From contig JADJFA010000038.1 of the NCBI GenBank assembly GCA_016708875.1, forward strand, positions 1 to 53,629: DNA of 53,629 nt, in the 5' to 3' direction. The position numbers and the translations under genes were made by a program. Of the stretch, positions 18,301 through 26,109 are shown piece by piece. The first letter of the stretch is position 1; each line of letters starts with the position of its first letter. The notes beneath the pieces were generated by a model. That model was not told the origin of the DNA and did not search any database. It saw only the letters and a program-made list of their open reading frames with translations. Source of the stretch: Lewinellaceae bacterium (GTDB taxonomy: Bacteria > Bacteroidota > Bacteroidia > Chitinophagales > Saprospiraceae).

Positions 18301-18753
18301 TAAACCTTCCTTTTCGAGCGCCAAAAGCAACCCACCCTCATTATAGAAAATATGATTTTGGGGAAAGTTCAGGGTCAAGCGTTTTTTGGCTTCACCAGCT
18401 TTGATGGACCAAATACGGGTTTGGCCACTTGAAATGTCCTTTTCTGTTGCATAGAGCGTACCCTTGTTCTTAGTACCACAGAACTTTACAGAAAAATAAT
18501 TCCCTGGATCTCCTTGAAAATTGCGCAGCACGTTTCCCTGAGCATCCGCTTCAATCAAAAAACTCTCCGTTCCGTTATTGATATAACCTAAAACGCCCCC
18601 TTGAGCAGTGAAGGATAATATCGCTAAATTGGGAACCGAAGCGGCCGAAAGATATTTCCAACCCGTTTCAGGATGCCAACTTACCCAACCACCCGGATTT
18701 CGTGTGCCAAAAAGAGGTGCCTGGCTTTGCTGCATGGCTATGGGTGTTTTCAT
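15313..18753 (-). CDS. Hybrid two-component system regulator HTCS-A, main part
   Basis: It has the classical HTCS order: periplasmic beta-propeller repeats (LWLPTDYGIAQFD, LYFGGLNGVTAFHP), a Y_Y_Y domain (KVSYSYKIEGLDADW), one membrane segment (RWWFLLLAMGVLLGSAYYFY), HisKA with the phospho-acceptor in THEFRTPLTVILG, HATPase (NLLSNAIKFTPSGG, GTGIGLAL), and a receiver with IIEDNPD, the phospho-Asp in LIISDVMMP and a Lys in AKPF. The AraC output follows in another frame (15032-15352). The first propeller blades and the signal peptide are in 18668-19243. Reconstructed length is about 1,370 residues, normal for the family. HTCS usually sense glycan fragments in the periplasm; the ligand here is unknown. 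A palindrome-derived insert lies at 17444-17469. Confidence 0.9.
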   Translation of the reverse strand: MKTPIAMQQSQAPLFGTRNPGGWVSWHPETGWKYLSAASVPNLAILSFTAQGGVLGYINNGTESFLIEADAQGNVLRNFQGDPGNYFSVKFCGTKNKGTLYATEKDISSGQTRIWSIKAGEAKKRLTLNFPQNHIFYNEGGLLLALEKEGLWFSEYGLFSAKGEVLLDLRDQFPQFNNTPLNYHFLDRNGGIWLGTHFGLGQIEIRKDHFRRYLFDENALNGRGISCRGILQRGKNLWINTEGPGPSRRGIDLSTGRIFFEHDAGTGYGLAADEAGNMWSSQMGQLTLFQGDPVSGEVLRVFPSQAPVPWVIFPINPSQLWIGTEAGLAFLNMQTGQYSEPDIHLFPELKKAFIVHIGRDSDKNGNIIWMCSSTGFYKMNAEGQVLERFWSGGTGDNWLPFDNFYHFHQDKEGVFWLGTAGGGLLRWNPRSPSGVGGGEKQLFSRKNGLLNGFVYAVYEDDFGHLWLPTDYGIAQFDKKNGSVRRTWFPSDGLAQYEFNRTSHYRGEDGTLYFGGLNGVTAFHPRDFYGSNPDLRSEGDGRAASKKLVITDFKVFSASSEKLENHTVDLIASGQKRGTDGSITMRPSDRYFQLEFAFLDYFSPEKVSYSYKIEGLDADWTLLNEPLLRLSSLPFGTHRLKIRAQSANGIWAENELDFDLRVLPPIYLRWWFLLLAMGVLLGSAYYFYRFQLRRRLAEKEAHRLQELDTFKSRLFTNITHEFRTPLTVILGTAEQLKMDVEAEKQDRKNGKLNLIARSGERLLRLVNQILDLAKIENNSLQFNYVQGDVLPYLRYLTESLQSMANFQEVQLRAESLDPEIVMDYDPERLLQIVHNLLSNAIKFTPSGGTVTLRAALVAQMDSPFKSSTSLKITVEDTGIGMAPEDLPLIFDRFYQVKHLDQAPINGTGIGLALTKELVQRMGGNITVQSELSKGTTFTAMWPITNQAPMILGEADSSKSVQVAAGHSSSLSDGTAPIATDTELPSLLIIEDNPDVVEYLATCLQEKYQLDFAFNGKQGIEKALETVPDLIISDVMMPEKDGFEVCECLKNDLRTSHIPILLLTAKIEVESRIVGLQSGADAYLAKPFNQQELLLTMRNLLLLRKALQARYSKHQLSELQEEPGLSTQTPDAQILKWKMLLCKNFGNT
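17444..17469. repeat. G/C palindrome inside HTCS-A propeller
   Basis: An imperfect inverted repeat of CCCCACCCCT and AGGGGAGCGGGG type. In the protein it yields PRSPSGVGGGEK between two propeller blades. A comparable palindrome lies in HTCS-B (34446-34467). It looks like an in-frame insertion in a surface loop. Confidence 0.45.
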
Positions 18754-19243
18754 CCGGGAGTCGGAGGCCGAAGAGATTTATATCTTCGAGTGGTAGGGGT
18801 GGCTTCCCCTTGCAATATTGATCAAATTGGGTGATTTGCCCTGAAATGGGGTCAAGAATATCTATTGAACTAATCGAATTATAAATGGGACTTCTGAACA
18901 CTGAGATAAGCCACAAATTGCCTGCGGCATCTTCCAGTATCCAATGGATCATGTCGGTGGTCAGGCCATTTTCGGCTTTGTTGAAAATCTTGAATCGCAT
19001 CCCATCGAAACGCGCCACGCCGCCAGCAGTGGCCACCCATATAAAGCCTTGCCGGTCTTCAAGAACGCAGTTGATCTGCCGGTGCGGCAGGCCCTCCTCG
19101 ATGCCAAAATGGCGGGCGACAGGCAAGTAGTTTTGTGCCTGAATGTCGGTTAAAAGGCACCAAAAAAGAAAAAGTAATCGGAATTGTCTCTGCAATGTTC
19201 TACCTTCAATTTGAATGATGTGCGAACATAGCACAATCCCCAA
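18668..19243 (-). CDS. N-terminus of HTCS-A (signal peptide and first propeller repeats; fragment)
   Basis: A hydrophobic leader (FRLLFLFWCLLTDIQAQ) is followed by the opening of an HTCS sensor: ARHFGIEEGLPHRQINCVLE, then FIWVATAGGVARFDG, and ITQFDQYCKG. The frame overlaps 15313-18753 for 86 bp; real sequence switches from here (INLFGLRLPDE) to the next frame (MQQSQAPLFGTRNPGGW) within that overlap, so one indel is present. HTCS-B begins in the same way (QLLTTADGLSQGM, FIWIATKDGLNRYDG). The exact start is uncertain; an earlier ATG at 19243 precedes the leader. Confidence 0.8.
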   Translation of the reverse strand: MGIVLCSHIIQIEGRTLQRQFRLLFLFWCLLTDIQAQNYLPVARHFGIEEGLPHRQINCVLEDRQGFIWVATAGGVARFDGMRFKIFNKAENGLTTDMIHWILEDAAGNLWLISVFRSPIYNSISSIDILDPISGQITQFDQYCKGKPPLPLEDINLFGLRLPDENTHSHAAKPGTSFWHTKSGWLGKLAS

Positions 19244-19268
19244 AGGCCATCAAAACGATTTTTAAAAA

Positions 19269-19298
19269 GCCCCTGCCGGTCCGGAGACCGACAAGGGC
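19269..19298 (-). terminator. Rho-independent terminator of the DoxX-like gene
   Basis: On the minus strand a stem GCCCTTGTCGGTC / GACCGGCAGGGGC with loop TCCG is followed by TTTTTAAA. It lies 28 bases after the stop of the DoxX-like gene (19326-19697). A very similar hairpin occurs at 27710-27739. Confidence 0.7.
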
Positions 19299-19325
19299 AG
19301 CTGCTCTCTCTTTGGTTCTGAATAT

Positions 19326-19697
19326 TTAAGCCTTTGCTACAATGGGAAAATAACGTTCCCGGTAGACAAAAAACATGTAACTGCTGAGCAGCGCCAACAA
19401 AAGACCCACACCTGGTTGTTTGGAAATGAGCAACTCAAACAAAACAATGGATAGGGTTATTGGCGCTATTAAGACGTGCATCAAAGGGCGTTGGTAGCCA
19501 ATTAAAATACATAGTCCAATGACTATCTGCATAACTTTTATCACAGAAAAAAAACCTGAAGACATCAATACGCCAACAAATGCGCCGGCATCGGCATTCA
19601 TTTCGGGCAATTGGATAAAATGAAAAAATCCATTTAATCCAAAAATAGTGTAAGTAAGACCAACCAGAAGATTGGCAATTAAAGAGAGGTATTTCAT
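19326..19697 (-). CDS. DoxX-like integral membrane protein
   Basis: A 123-residue protein with four predicted membrane helices. The start MKYLSLIANLLVGLTYTIFG, the GLNGFFHFI segment and the later GLCILIGYQRP are typical of DoxX-family membrane proteins in Bacteroidota. The biochemical role of these small members is not known; some DoxX relatives take part in redox or stress functions. It stands alone between the start of HTCS-A and a MITE-like element, and has its own terminator at 19269-19298. No disruption is seen. Confidence 0.75.
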   Translation of the reverse strand: MKYLSLIANLLVGLTYTIFGLNGFFHFIQLPEMNADAGAFVGVLMSSGFFSVIKVMQIVIGLCILIGYQRPLMHVLIAPITLSIVLFELLISKQPGVGLLLALLSSYMFFVYRERYFPIVAKA

Positions 19698-19788
19698 GAT
19701 AGAAAAAGTTTGAAGTGATAGTTAGTTTTGAAAAGGGTGCAATTTTGCTTTTGATATTCACGGATGAGCAATATGAATGCCTCAACTA

Positions 19789-19952
19789 GAGTGTGTCTGA
19801 AAAATGCTGCCGGAGATGAAAATGCAGTTTTTGGGTTCTGGATAAGTGTACCTTTTTGGTGGAATAGCGGTGTTCTATTGCCCCAAAAAGACACGCAACA
19901 CAGGTTCCAAAAGATGCGTTTTCAGCCCGGTGAGCATTTTTCAGACACACTC
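19789..19952. mobile_element. MITE-like element, 164 bp, with 20-bp perfect terminal inverted repeats
   Basis: Both ends read GAGTGTGTCTGAAAAATGCT inward (19789-19808 and the complement of 19933-19952). Weaker similarity continues for about 25 bases. The element is flanked by TA on both sides (19787-19788 and 19953-19954), the target duplication expected of the IS630/mariner group. It contains no transposase gene. It lies 5 bp beyond the stop of the HlyD-like gene. Confidence 0.7.
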
Positions 19953-19957
19953 TAATC

Positions 19958-21226
19958 TCACATCACCAATTTCCGAATTCCATAAAACGCCCGCTCGAAC
20001 AAGCGCATGTCGTCGGTAATAATCTCCGCCGACCCCGCCATTTCTGATTTGCAAACAAAATCTTTGTGATAACTGCTTTTCAGGCCATTGGGCAGAGCCA
20101 CGACCATGCGGTAGGTTTTCACGTCCGTGGAAGGCGCCATGCTGAGCACCTTGCCTTCGATGGTGCCAAACTCTTGAAAAGGGTAGTCGTCGAGTTTTAA
20201 AATCACTTTTTGCCCCACGCTGGCCTTGCCCATTCCGCGAACCGGAATATCCACCATCGCCACAAAATCCTGATGCAAAGGCATGACCGCGAACAAGGTT
20301 TCGCCTGATTTTACAAACTGATTTTCTGCCAAATTTTGCAAATACGCCAACTTCCCATCGGAAGGCGCGGTGATGAGGTACTGCTGTTGCCAGTTGCGCA
20401 AACCGTTTTCGATGTTGTGGGCGGCTTGGTCAATCTCCGCCAGATGAAGCCGTTGTTTTTCCAAAAAAGCATATTCCACCGATTTTAATTCGGCCTCGAT
20501 TTCGGTCATTTTCAATTCGTTTTTGATAATATTTTCGGAGTAATCTTCTTGTTCACGCCGTTTGCTAAGGTATTCGTTTTCCTTTTTTTGAAACTCCGTG
20601 CGGCTGTAAATCCCTTCGGCAAACAGTTTTTGATCGGTCTGGTAGCCATCCGAAGTATTGTCGAAAGCTGCCTTGTTCAAGTCTTTTTTGCGTTTGTGCA
20701 CTTGCTGCAATTGGCGCAACGCCGCGATTTGTTGTTTCAAATTTGACACCTGTTGTGCATGATAATCATCGGTTTGCAGGAGTCTGAAATCGCGATAATG
20801 CTGGCCCAAACCTGACACTTCGGCTTGCATATCCCCCCAAGTAAGGGAATCGTTTGGCAGTGAAATCTCGCGGTTGGGATCTTGCAAAAACGATTGCGTT
20901 TGTTGCAATAAACCTCGTAACAGTGTGGTGTTTTCTAGCTGGGTACGGTTTTCCATTTCGGCCAAAACGTCACCTTTTCGCACCATAGCGCCGTTGGGGA
21001 CGAGCATTCTCATCATGCGCCCCTCGCGCTCGGACACGACTCTAAGGGTAGGTGCTGTGGTCGTGACCAGTACCGAACCTTTCAAAATTTCTGGGTAGCG
21101 GATGAACCAGGTACCTGCCAAAAAAAGCACGAGCAGAAACATGATAACCGTGGCGCCCATGCGGACAACCCATCGCGGAGATTCGTTCAGGATGTCAAGG
21201 ATTTCTTCGCTGAGATGATTTTTCAT
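19958..21226 (-). CDS. HlyD-family periplasmic adaptor (type I secretion membrane-fusion protein)
   Basis: It starts MKNHLSEEILDILNESPRW, with one N-terminal membrane helix (about residues 19-44, GATVIMFLLVLFLAGTWFI). A lipoyl-like half follows (SVLVTTTAPTLRVVSEREG, VRKGDVLAEMEN), a long coiled coil (about 130-270), and the second lipoyl half (LITAPSDGKLAYL, ENQFVKSGETLFAVMPL) with a beta barrel (VGQKVILKLDDYPF). The ATG at 21226 is preferred because a start 57 bp upstream adds unrelated residues. It lies 95 bp after the ABC transporter (21322-23517), giving an exporter/adaptor pair. An outer-membrane TolC-like protein and a substrate are not in the window. Confidence 0.88.
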   Translation of the reverse strand: MKNHLSEEILDILNESPRWVVRMGATVIMFLLVLFLAGTWFIRYPEILKGSVLVTTTAPTLRVVSEREGRMMRMLVPNGAMVRKGDVLAEMENRTQLENTTLLRGLLQQTQSFLQDPNREISLPNDSLTWGDMQAEVSGLGQHYRDFRLLQTDDYHAQQVSNLKQQIAALRQLQQVHKRKKDLNKAAFDNTSDGYQTDQKLFAEGIYSRTEFQKKENEYLSKRREQEDYSENIIKNELKMTEIEAELKSVEYAFLEKQRLHLAEIDQAAHNIENGLRNWQQQYLITAPSDGKLAYLQNLAENQFVKSGETLFAVMPLHQDFVAMVDIPVRGMGKASVGQKVILKLDDYPFQEFGTIEGKVLSMAPSTDVKTYRMVVALPNGLKSSYHKDFVCKSEMAGSAEIITDDMRLFERAFYGIRKLVM

Positions 21227-21321
21227 GATGTTGTTTTTTGTTTCACACGACGACACTCTACGCCACAAAAAATTGAAAATCAATGCTTTACCCTTGCGTC
21301 GCTGCGGTGTTGCATGAAAAT

Positions 21322-23517
21322 CTACGCGGCCATTTCCAATTGAGAAGTGAGCAATTCAAAGTACCGGCCTTGTAGCGCAATTAGTTCATCGTGCGAGCCT
21401 TTTTCCACGATACTGCCTTTCTCGATGACCACAATTTGGTCTGCATGGCGTATTGTGCTGAGCCGGTGCGCCACCACGACCATCGTTCGACCTTTGAAAT
21501 ATTCCCGAAGGTTTTGCATGATGATATTTTGGTTTTGGGTGTCGAGGGCGTTGGTTCCTTCATCCAGAAACAGGTACTCCGGGTCTTTGTACACCGCTCG
21601 AGCAATGAGCAATCGCTGTTTTTGACCTTGACTAAGGCCGCTGCTTTCGCCTCCAATCGGTGTGTAGTACCCCATGGGCTGATTTTCGATGTACTCGTGA
21701 ATGTTCGCCACGCGGGCCGCCATTTTCACCCGCTCAAAATCAACTTCATCGGAACCCAGCGCAATATTTTGCAAAAACGTGTCAGAGAAAACAAACCCAT
21801 CCGCAGCCACCACACCGCACTGGCTGCGCCAGGTATGGTTTGAAATATTGCGTAAATCGGTATTGCCCAACAGCGTTTCGCCTGTAGTCGGCTCGTGGTA
21901 TTTGAGCAGCATTTTGAGCAAAGTTGTTTTGCCGCTGCCGCTCGAACCGATAATGGCCGTGGTTTTTCCATACGGAATAAAAAGTTTGATGTCGCGCAGG
22001 ACTTTGGTGTTGGTTTTCGGGTATTTGAAATTGATGTTGCGCAGCACCAGACTCCTTTCCGTGGGTAATTTGTGGATTTTGTTTTGCTCGTTGGCCTCCT
22101 CGTCAGGCATTTTGTGTACCTCGTTGAGCCTTTCCATGCTCATGCGGGCATCTTGCCATTGCTGCATGTAGAGCACGAGTTGTTCGATGGGTGAGTTCGT
22201 TTGGCCCAACATCTGTTGCACGGCGAGCATGGCCCCGACCGACAAATTGCCGTCGAGCACAGCCTTGGCCGAGAGAAAAGTGATGATGATGTTTTTGCTT
22301 TCATTGATGATCATGCCGCCAATTTGCTGGGTCTGCGAGAGTGCGAGGGTGCGCATGTTTTGACGAAAAAGTTTGGCGCGTAGAAGTTCCCAATCCCAAC
22401 GTTTCGGCATTTCGGCATTGGCCAATTTGATGTCGGGCATGCCCTGTACGATTTGCACGAGTTTGTCGCGCTCCTGGGCTGCCATTTCAAAACGTTTGGA
22501 ATCGAGGTCGCGGCGTTTGCGCATGAAAATACTGATCCAGGCGATGTACAGCAAGGTTGCGCCAAAAAATATCCCAAAAATGAAGCCGTCATAAATCGCA
22601 AAAATCGCAGTGTAAATCACGATATTGACCATCGAAAAAAGGATATTCGAGAGTTGGGTGGACAGAAAAACCTCGACCCGTTTCTGATCTTCTACCCGCT
22701 GCATCACGTCGCCCAAGGATTTTTCGGTAAAAAAAGCCATTGGCAGCCGCATGATTTTGGCGATAAAATCGGTCAATAGCGAGATGCTTACCCGGGTGCT
22801 CACATGCAACAACAGCCATCCGCGAACGGCTTCCATCGAATTCCGACCCACCATCAGCATCAATTGCGCAATCAGGATGAGGTAGATAAAATCAATGTTG
22901 TTGTTGTTGATACCCACATCCACAATGGATTGTGTCAAAAATGGCGGCAAGAGTTTCAGCACGGTGCCGATGAGTATACCGATGCACAGTTGGCGTACCA
23001 GTTTCGGGTATTTTTTAACGTAGCCGTACAGCCAAGACAAACTGCCCGAAGGCCGCTCTTCCTCCTCCCCGGGTTCGTTGAAAAACTCGGGCGTGGCTTC
23101 GAGCAAAAGTACCACACCCTCCATTTCACCTTCGGGGAGCCAATTTTTGCAGAATTCACTGGTCGAAACCGTCACCGTTTCCTTGTCTACGCCGATAGCG
23201 ATTTGGTTTTGCACGATGGCGCTCACTACTACGAAGCCGTGGCCGTTCCATTTGATGATGCAGGGCAGTGGAGTGTCTTTCACCAGCGTGGTGTAATCCA
23301 TTTCCACGCAGCGGGCGCGAAAACCAAAATGTTCGGCCATTTCGGCGATGGTACGGAGCGAAGCGGTTCCGTTTACGGCCTTGTCTTTGCCGCGAAGGGT
23401 TTGCAAGGAAACGATTTTCCCATGGTGGCGGGCCACAGTTCTGAGGCATTTGATGGCAGACTCATGGTCTTTGATGGGGGTGAAGTGCGTTTGCAGAGGA
23501 TGGTATGTAGCGCCCAA
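21322..23517 (-). CDS. ABC transporter with C39-like domain, type I secretion
   Basis: A 731-residue protein with three parts. The N-terminal about 130 residues resemble a C39 peptidase (CLRTVARHHGK, LPCIIKWNG). Next comes an ABC membrane domain (about 160-450, starting KYPKLVRQLCIGILIG), then an ATPase domain with Walker A (GSSGSGKTTL), signature LSQGQKQR, Walker B YLFLDEGTNALD and H-loop VVAHRLS. In the C39 part the residue aligned with the catalytic Cys is Ser20 (HESAIKCL against the usual DCGxxCL), and the usual His before FVV is Gly, so peptidase activity is doubtful and it may act like the C39-like domain of HlyB. The start codon is TTG. It pairs with the HlyD-like gene downstream. Likely substrate: a peptide or protein, unknown. 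Confidence 0.88.
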   Translation of the reverse strand: MGATYHPLQTHFTPIKDHESAIKCLRTVARHHGKIVSLQTLRGKDKAVNGTASLRTIAEMAEHFGFRARCVEMDYTTLVKDTPLPCIIKWNGHGFVVVSAIVQNQIAIGVDKETVTVSTSEFCKNWLPEGEMEGVVLLLEATPEFFNEPGEEEERPSGSLSWLYGYVKKYPKLVRQLCIGILIGTVLKLLPPFLTQSIVDVGINNNNIDFIYLILIAQLMLMVGRNSMEAVRGWLLLHVSTRVSISLLTDFIAKIMRLPMAFFTEKSLGDVMQRVEDQKRVEVFLSTQLSNILFSMVNIVIYTAIFAIYDGFIFGIFFGATLLYIAWISIFMRKRRDLDSKRFEMAAQERDKLVQIVQGMPDIKLANAEMPKRWDWELLRAKLFRQNMRTLALSQTQQIGGMIINESKNIIITFLSAKAVLDGNLSVGAMLAVQQMLGQTNSPIEQLVLYMQQWQDARMSMERLNEVHKMPDEEANEQNKIHKLPTERSLVLRNINFKYPKTNTKVLRDIKLFIPYGKTTAIIGSSGSGKTTLLKMLLKYHEPTTGETLLGNTDLRNISNHTWRSQCGVVAADGFVFSDTFLQNIALGSDEVDFERVKMAARVANIHEYIENQPMGYYTPIGGESSGLSQGQKQRLLIARAVYKDPEYLFLDEGTNALDTQNQNIIMQNLREYFKGRTMVVVAHRLSTIRHADQIVVIEKGSIVEKGSHDELIALQGRYFELLTSQLEMAA

Positions 23518-23620
23518 GGTTAGGAGGTTGAGTTGGTTAATAGGTTAACCCAAGATTTGGGGGCAGCAGCGTTCCACCGGGTAGTACTGAGTGAATAGCA
23601 GCTCGCCTAAATTCCCCTTA

Positions 23621-23782
23621 GAAACTGTTTTAAAACTCCTAGCCGGGTGTAAAGACTCAGATTTTAGGGGTAGCCAAGGCTTATTTTTTGACTAATATCG
23701 GGGAATATTCGCCAAAAAATAGCCGCCGGATAGCACCAAACGATGGGTCTTTACACCCGGCGAGGGGTTTTAAAACAGTTGC
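23621..23782. mobile_element. MITE-like element, about 160 bp, abutting a stop codon
   Basis: The ends form inverted repeats of about 34 bp with two mismatches (AACTGTTTTAAAAC..., then CCGGGTGTAAAGAC), at 23623-23656 and 23747-23780. TTA flanks both sides (23618-23620 and 23783-23785) and may be a target duplication. The right TTA is the complement of the stop codon of the neighbouring gene 23783-24526. No transposase is inside. The region 23518-23620 holds nothing else that I can recognise. Confidence 0.65.
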
Positions 23783-24526
23783 TTACTTCGAGCTCAAATC
23801 TTTGCGCAGAAAGAGCATTTCACTCCATACTTCATTGGTGTATTCTCTCATGGTTTGGACATGATCTTCAAATGCGTCTTCTCCAAATATTCCTTCGTAG
23901 GTTGCCTTAAACGGTTTGCGAAAGCCGGGCGTTTTTTCTTTCAGCCCCTGCTTGAGCCTGCTTACTACCGCAAACTGTGCCGGCCCTGAAGCATTGGATG
24001 AATAGACCGCAACGGTATTCCCATTGGCTTGCCATACTTTCCTCCGCTGTGCCAGTATTTTCCTTACTTTATCAGCAGATCCAAGCTTTGGATAGACGTG
24101 ATCAATTTGAATTTTATCCGTGAAGTCGCCAACGGCAATAGTGCTCAGCGTATCTTCATACACAGAGTACCCGGCCGACTGTCTGTCGGTTAAATACATA
24201 GCGACATTCTTATGCCAGTCTATGTTGTGCTCCTCACCCAGATTGCCTCTGGTATCAAGTCCTTCCCAGCTATTCGGCCCTTCAGTGATGTGGTAACCGC
24301 CCATGTCTGGCCCGGATTGTATTTCGAACACCCTCCATTTTACGTCACCTGTATGGTATTTCTGTGCGTGTGCAGATAGGGCTTTTTCGAATTCCAGCAC
24401 CTTGTCAATCTTGGGGAATACCCGATGTGTGGACAATACATTTTTGGTTTGGCTCATGCCCACGAATGGGATAAGCATACAAAGCAATAGCAATGGTTTC
24501 CTCGCGGATAAAAAGACCTTTTTCAT
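23783..24526 (-). CDS. Secreted protein of unknown function
   Basis: A 247-residue protein with a clear signal peptide (MKKVFLSARKPLLLLCMLIP, then FVGMSQT). I do not recognise the family. The pattern of the mature part (VLEFEKALSAHAQKYHTGD, WRVFEIQSGPDMGGYHITEG; later IQIDHVYPKLGSADKVRKIL) suggests two alpha/beta sandwich units like a dimeric alpha-beta barrel fold, but this is only a pattern impression. It stands between the export pair and the plus-strand kinase operon, divergent from the latter. Its stop codon TAA coincides with the border of a MITE-like element. Confidence 0.75.
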   Translation of the reverse strand: MKKVFLSARKPLLLLCMLIPFVGMSQTKNVLSTHRVFPKIDKVLEFEKALSAHAQKYHTGDVKWRVFEIQSGPDMGGYHITEGPNSWEGLDTRGNLGEEHNIDWHKNVAMYLTDRQSAGYSVYEDTLSTIAVGDFTDKIQIDHVYPKLGSADKVRKILAQRRKVWQANGNTVAVYSSNASGPAQFAVVSRLKQGLKEKTPGFRKPFKATYEGIFGEDAFEDHVQTMREYTNEVWSEMLFLRKDLSSK

Positions 24527-24843
24527 TTTCTCAAAGTTGTTTAAAATTATTGCCTACTCTATATCGGTTTTCGGCTGCCCCGTTTTGAAGATCGCAGGGT
24601 TTTAAATCCTGCCGATGATGTTGCAAAGGTGCCTAAGGCCTAAGCAATGGGTACAGCGTAGAAATACCGGGATTTGAAAATCAGGTGTTTTCACGCGTAT
24701 ACTCCAAAGCAGAGTTATGCTACCTTCGGCCTGTTCTTTTTGATGCAACAAAAGTGGTCTCCGGGGTCAATACATGTAGTCGGGATTGTCCGAATGAAGG
24801 GTTTGGCTGTCCGAAGCATGGGTTTTGTTGACCGGAACACGGA

Positions 24844-24874
24844 GACCTATAATGTTTTGAAAACCTTATAGGTC
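24844..24874. repeat. Short palindromic repeat, family ACCT-NNN-AGGTTTT
   Basis: GACCTATAATGTTTT, one G, then AAAACCTTATAGGTC: 15-base arms with one mismatch. It lies 36 bp before the TPR-kinase start, in the 384-bp gap 24527-24910, in which I see no other feature. Related copies are at 43839-43871 and 53224-53268. Confidence 0.6.
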
Positions 24875-24910
24875 TTAATCGAAATCATTTCGACACTAAA
24901 AAGCGATTAC

Positions 24911-26104
24911 ATGAGAAAACTCCTGGGCTTACTTTTTCTCCTCCCAAACCTCCTTTTTAGCCAAAACTCCCCGCTCGACAGCCTCGAACGCGTATTTGCC
25001 ATTGAGCCAAGCGAGCTGCAAAAACTCGAACTGCTGAGCCAAATGACCGGCATCGCTTTTGGGCTGGATTTAAAGTTGGCCCTCGGTTACGCCAAACGCG
25101 GCGTGGCATTGTCGGAAAAAACTGGCGACAAAGACTGGCAGCCTAAATTTTACGAAATGCAAGGCCGGATGCACGCCAACCTCTCCCATCTCGATTCGGC
25201 CATGCTGTTTTTTGACAAAGCCATGTCTGGCTACACAGCTGTAGGCAACAAAAAAGGGGAGGCAACTACCTATTTCAAAATTGCCTGGGTACACAAGCGC
25301 AGAGGAGAAGCCGCCAAGGCCATGGAAGCCGACCTACAGGCGTTGCGGCGCTTGGAGGCATTGGGCGACCAGGAAAAAATCGCCGATGCCCTGGGCCGGG
25401 TTTCCGATGATTTGAGTTTACAAGGAAGACACGCTGAAGCGCTAGAATATGCCAAAAGGGCGGTTAACATTTGCAAAAAAAACAATTTTCAGCAGGAATT
25501 GCCTCACGCCTTGCGCTATGCCGGGGATGCGAGCATTGCTATGGGTGAAAACGGTCAAGCCCTTGATTATTACAATCAAGCCCTCGAGCTGACGCGTGCA
25601 ACTGATCCCTCGCTCAGCAATATAGCAGATATTATCAACAGCCGTGGCAATGCGCTTAAACGCCTTGGGCGGCACTCAGAAGCCCTGGAAGATTACAAAG
25701 TCTGTTTGAGCAATTCTGAAAAAGCAAATTACCCTGGCGGGATTTTAGCGGCCATCGCAAACCTCGGGGAAATCCATTTGTTACTTGGAAATTACGCGGC
25801 AGCCTTGCCGTATCAGTTGAAAACCATCGCATTGCAGGAAGAAAGCGGCGACATCAGTAACCTGACCGAAAATTATGGTCATGTTAGCAGCATTTACGAG
25901 CATTTGGGGGACTATAAGTTGGCCCTGCTGTACCAAAAGAAAGCCCGCAAAATGCGGGACAGTACTGCCTCCATCCAAAGTGATGCCGCTATGTCAGAAC
26001 TCCGTACCCAATACGAAACGGAAAAGAAAGAAGCGACCATCGCTGCACAGGAGGACCAAAGAGCACAGCAACAATTGGTGCAATGGTTAGCTTATAGGGG
26101 GTAG
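24911..26104 (+). CDS. TPR-repeat sensor part of a histidine kinase (fragment)
   Basis: A signal peptide (MRKLLGLLFLLPNLLFSQ) is followed by about seven tetratricopeptide repeats (for example GKALDYYNQALELTR-like, HSEALEDYKVCLSN, YKLALLYQKKARKMRD) and a short coiled coil (YETEKKEATIAAQEDQRAQQ). The frame then stops in the membrane helix at LAYRG, at an AGGGGG run. The next frame continues VAVLLAVLLFFGYRSYRAR and the kinase core in 26110-26796. Together they form one membrane-bound TPR kinase of about 630 residues, a common Bacteroidota design. The phosphate partner is the LytTR regulator 26793-27539. The break is at a homopolymer, so an error is likely. Confidence 0.85.
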   Translation: MRKLLGLLFLLPNLLFSQNSPLDSLERVFAIEPSELQKLELLSQMTGIAFGLDLKLALGYAKRGVALSEKTGDKDWQPKFYEMQGRMHANLSHLDSAMLFFDKAMSGYTAVGNKKGEATTYFKIAWVHKRRGEAAKAMEADLQALRRLEALGDQEKIADALGRVSDDLSLQGRHAEALEYAKRAVNICKKNNFQQELPHALRYAGDASIAMGENGQALDYYNQALELTRATDPSLSNIADIINSRGNALKRLGRHSEALEDYKVCLSNSEKANYPGGILAAIANLGEIHLLLGNYAAALPYQLKTIALQEESGDISNLTENYGHVSSIYEHLGDYKLALLYQKKARKMRDSTASIQSDAAMSELRTQYETEKKEATIAAQEDQRAQQQLVQWLAYRG

Positions 26105-26109
26105 CGGTT

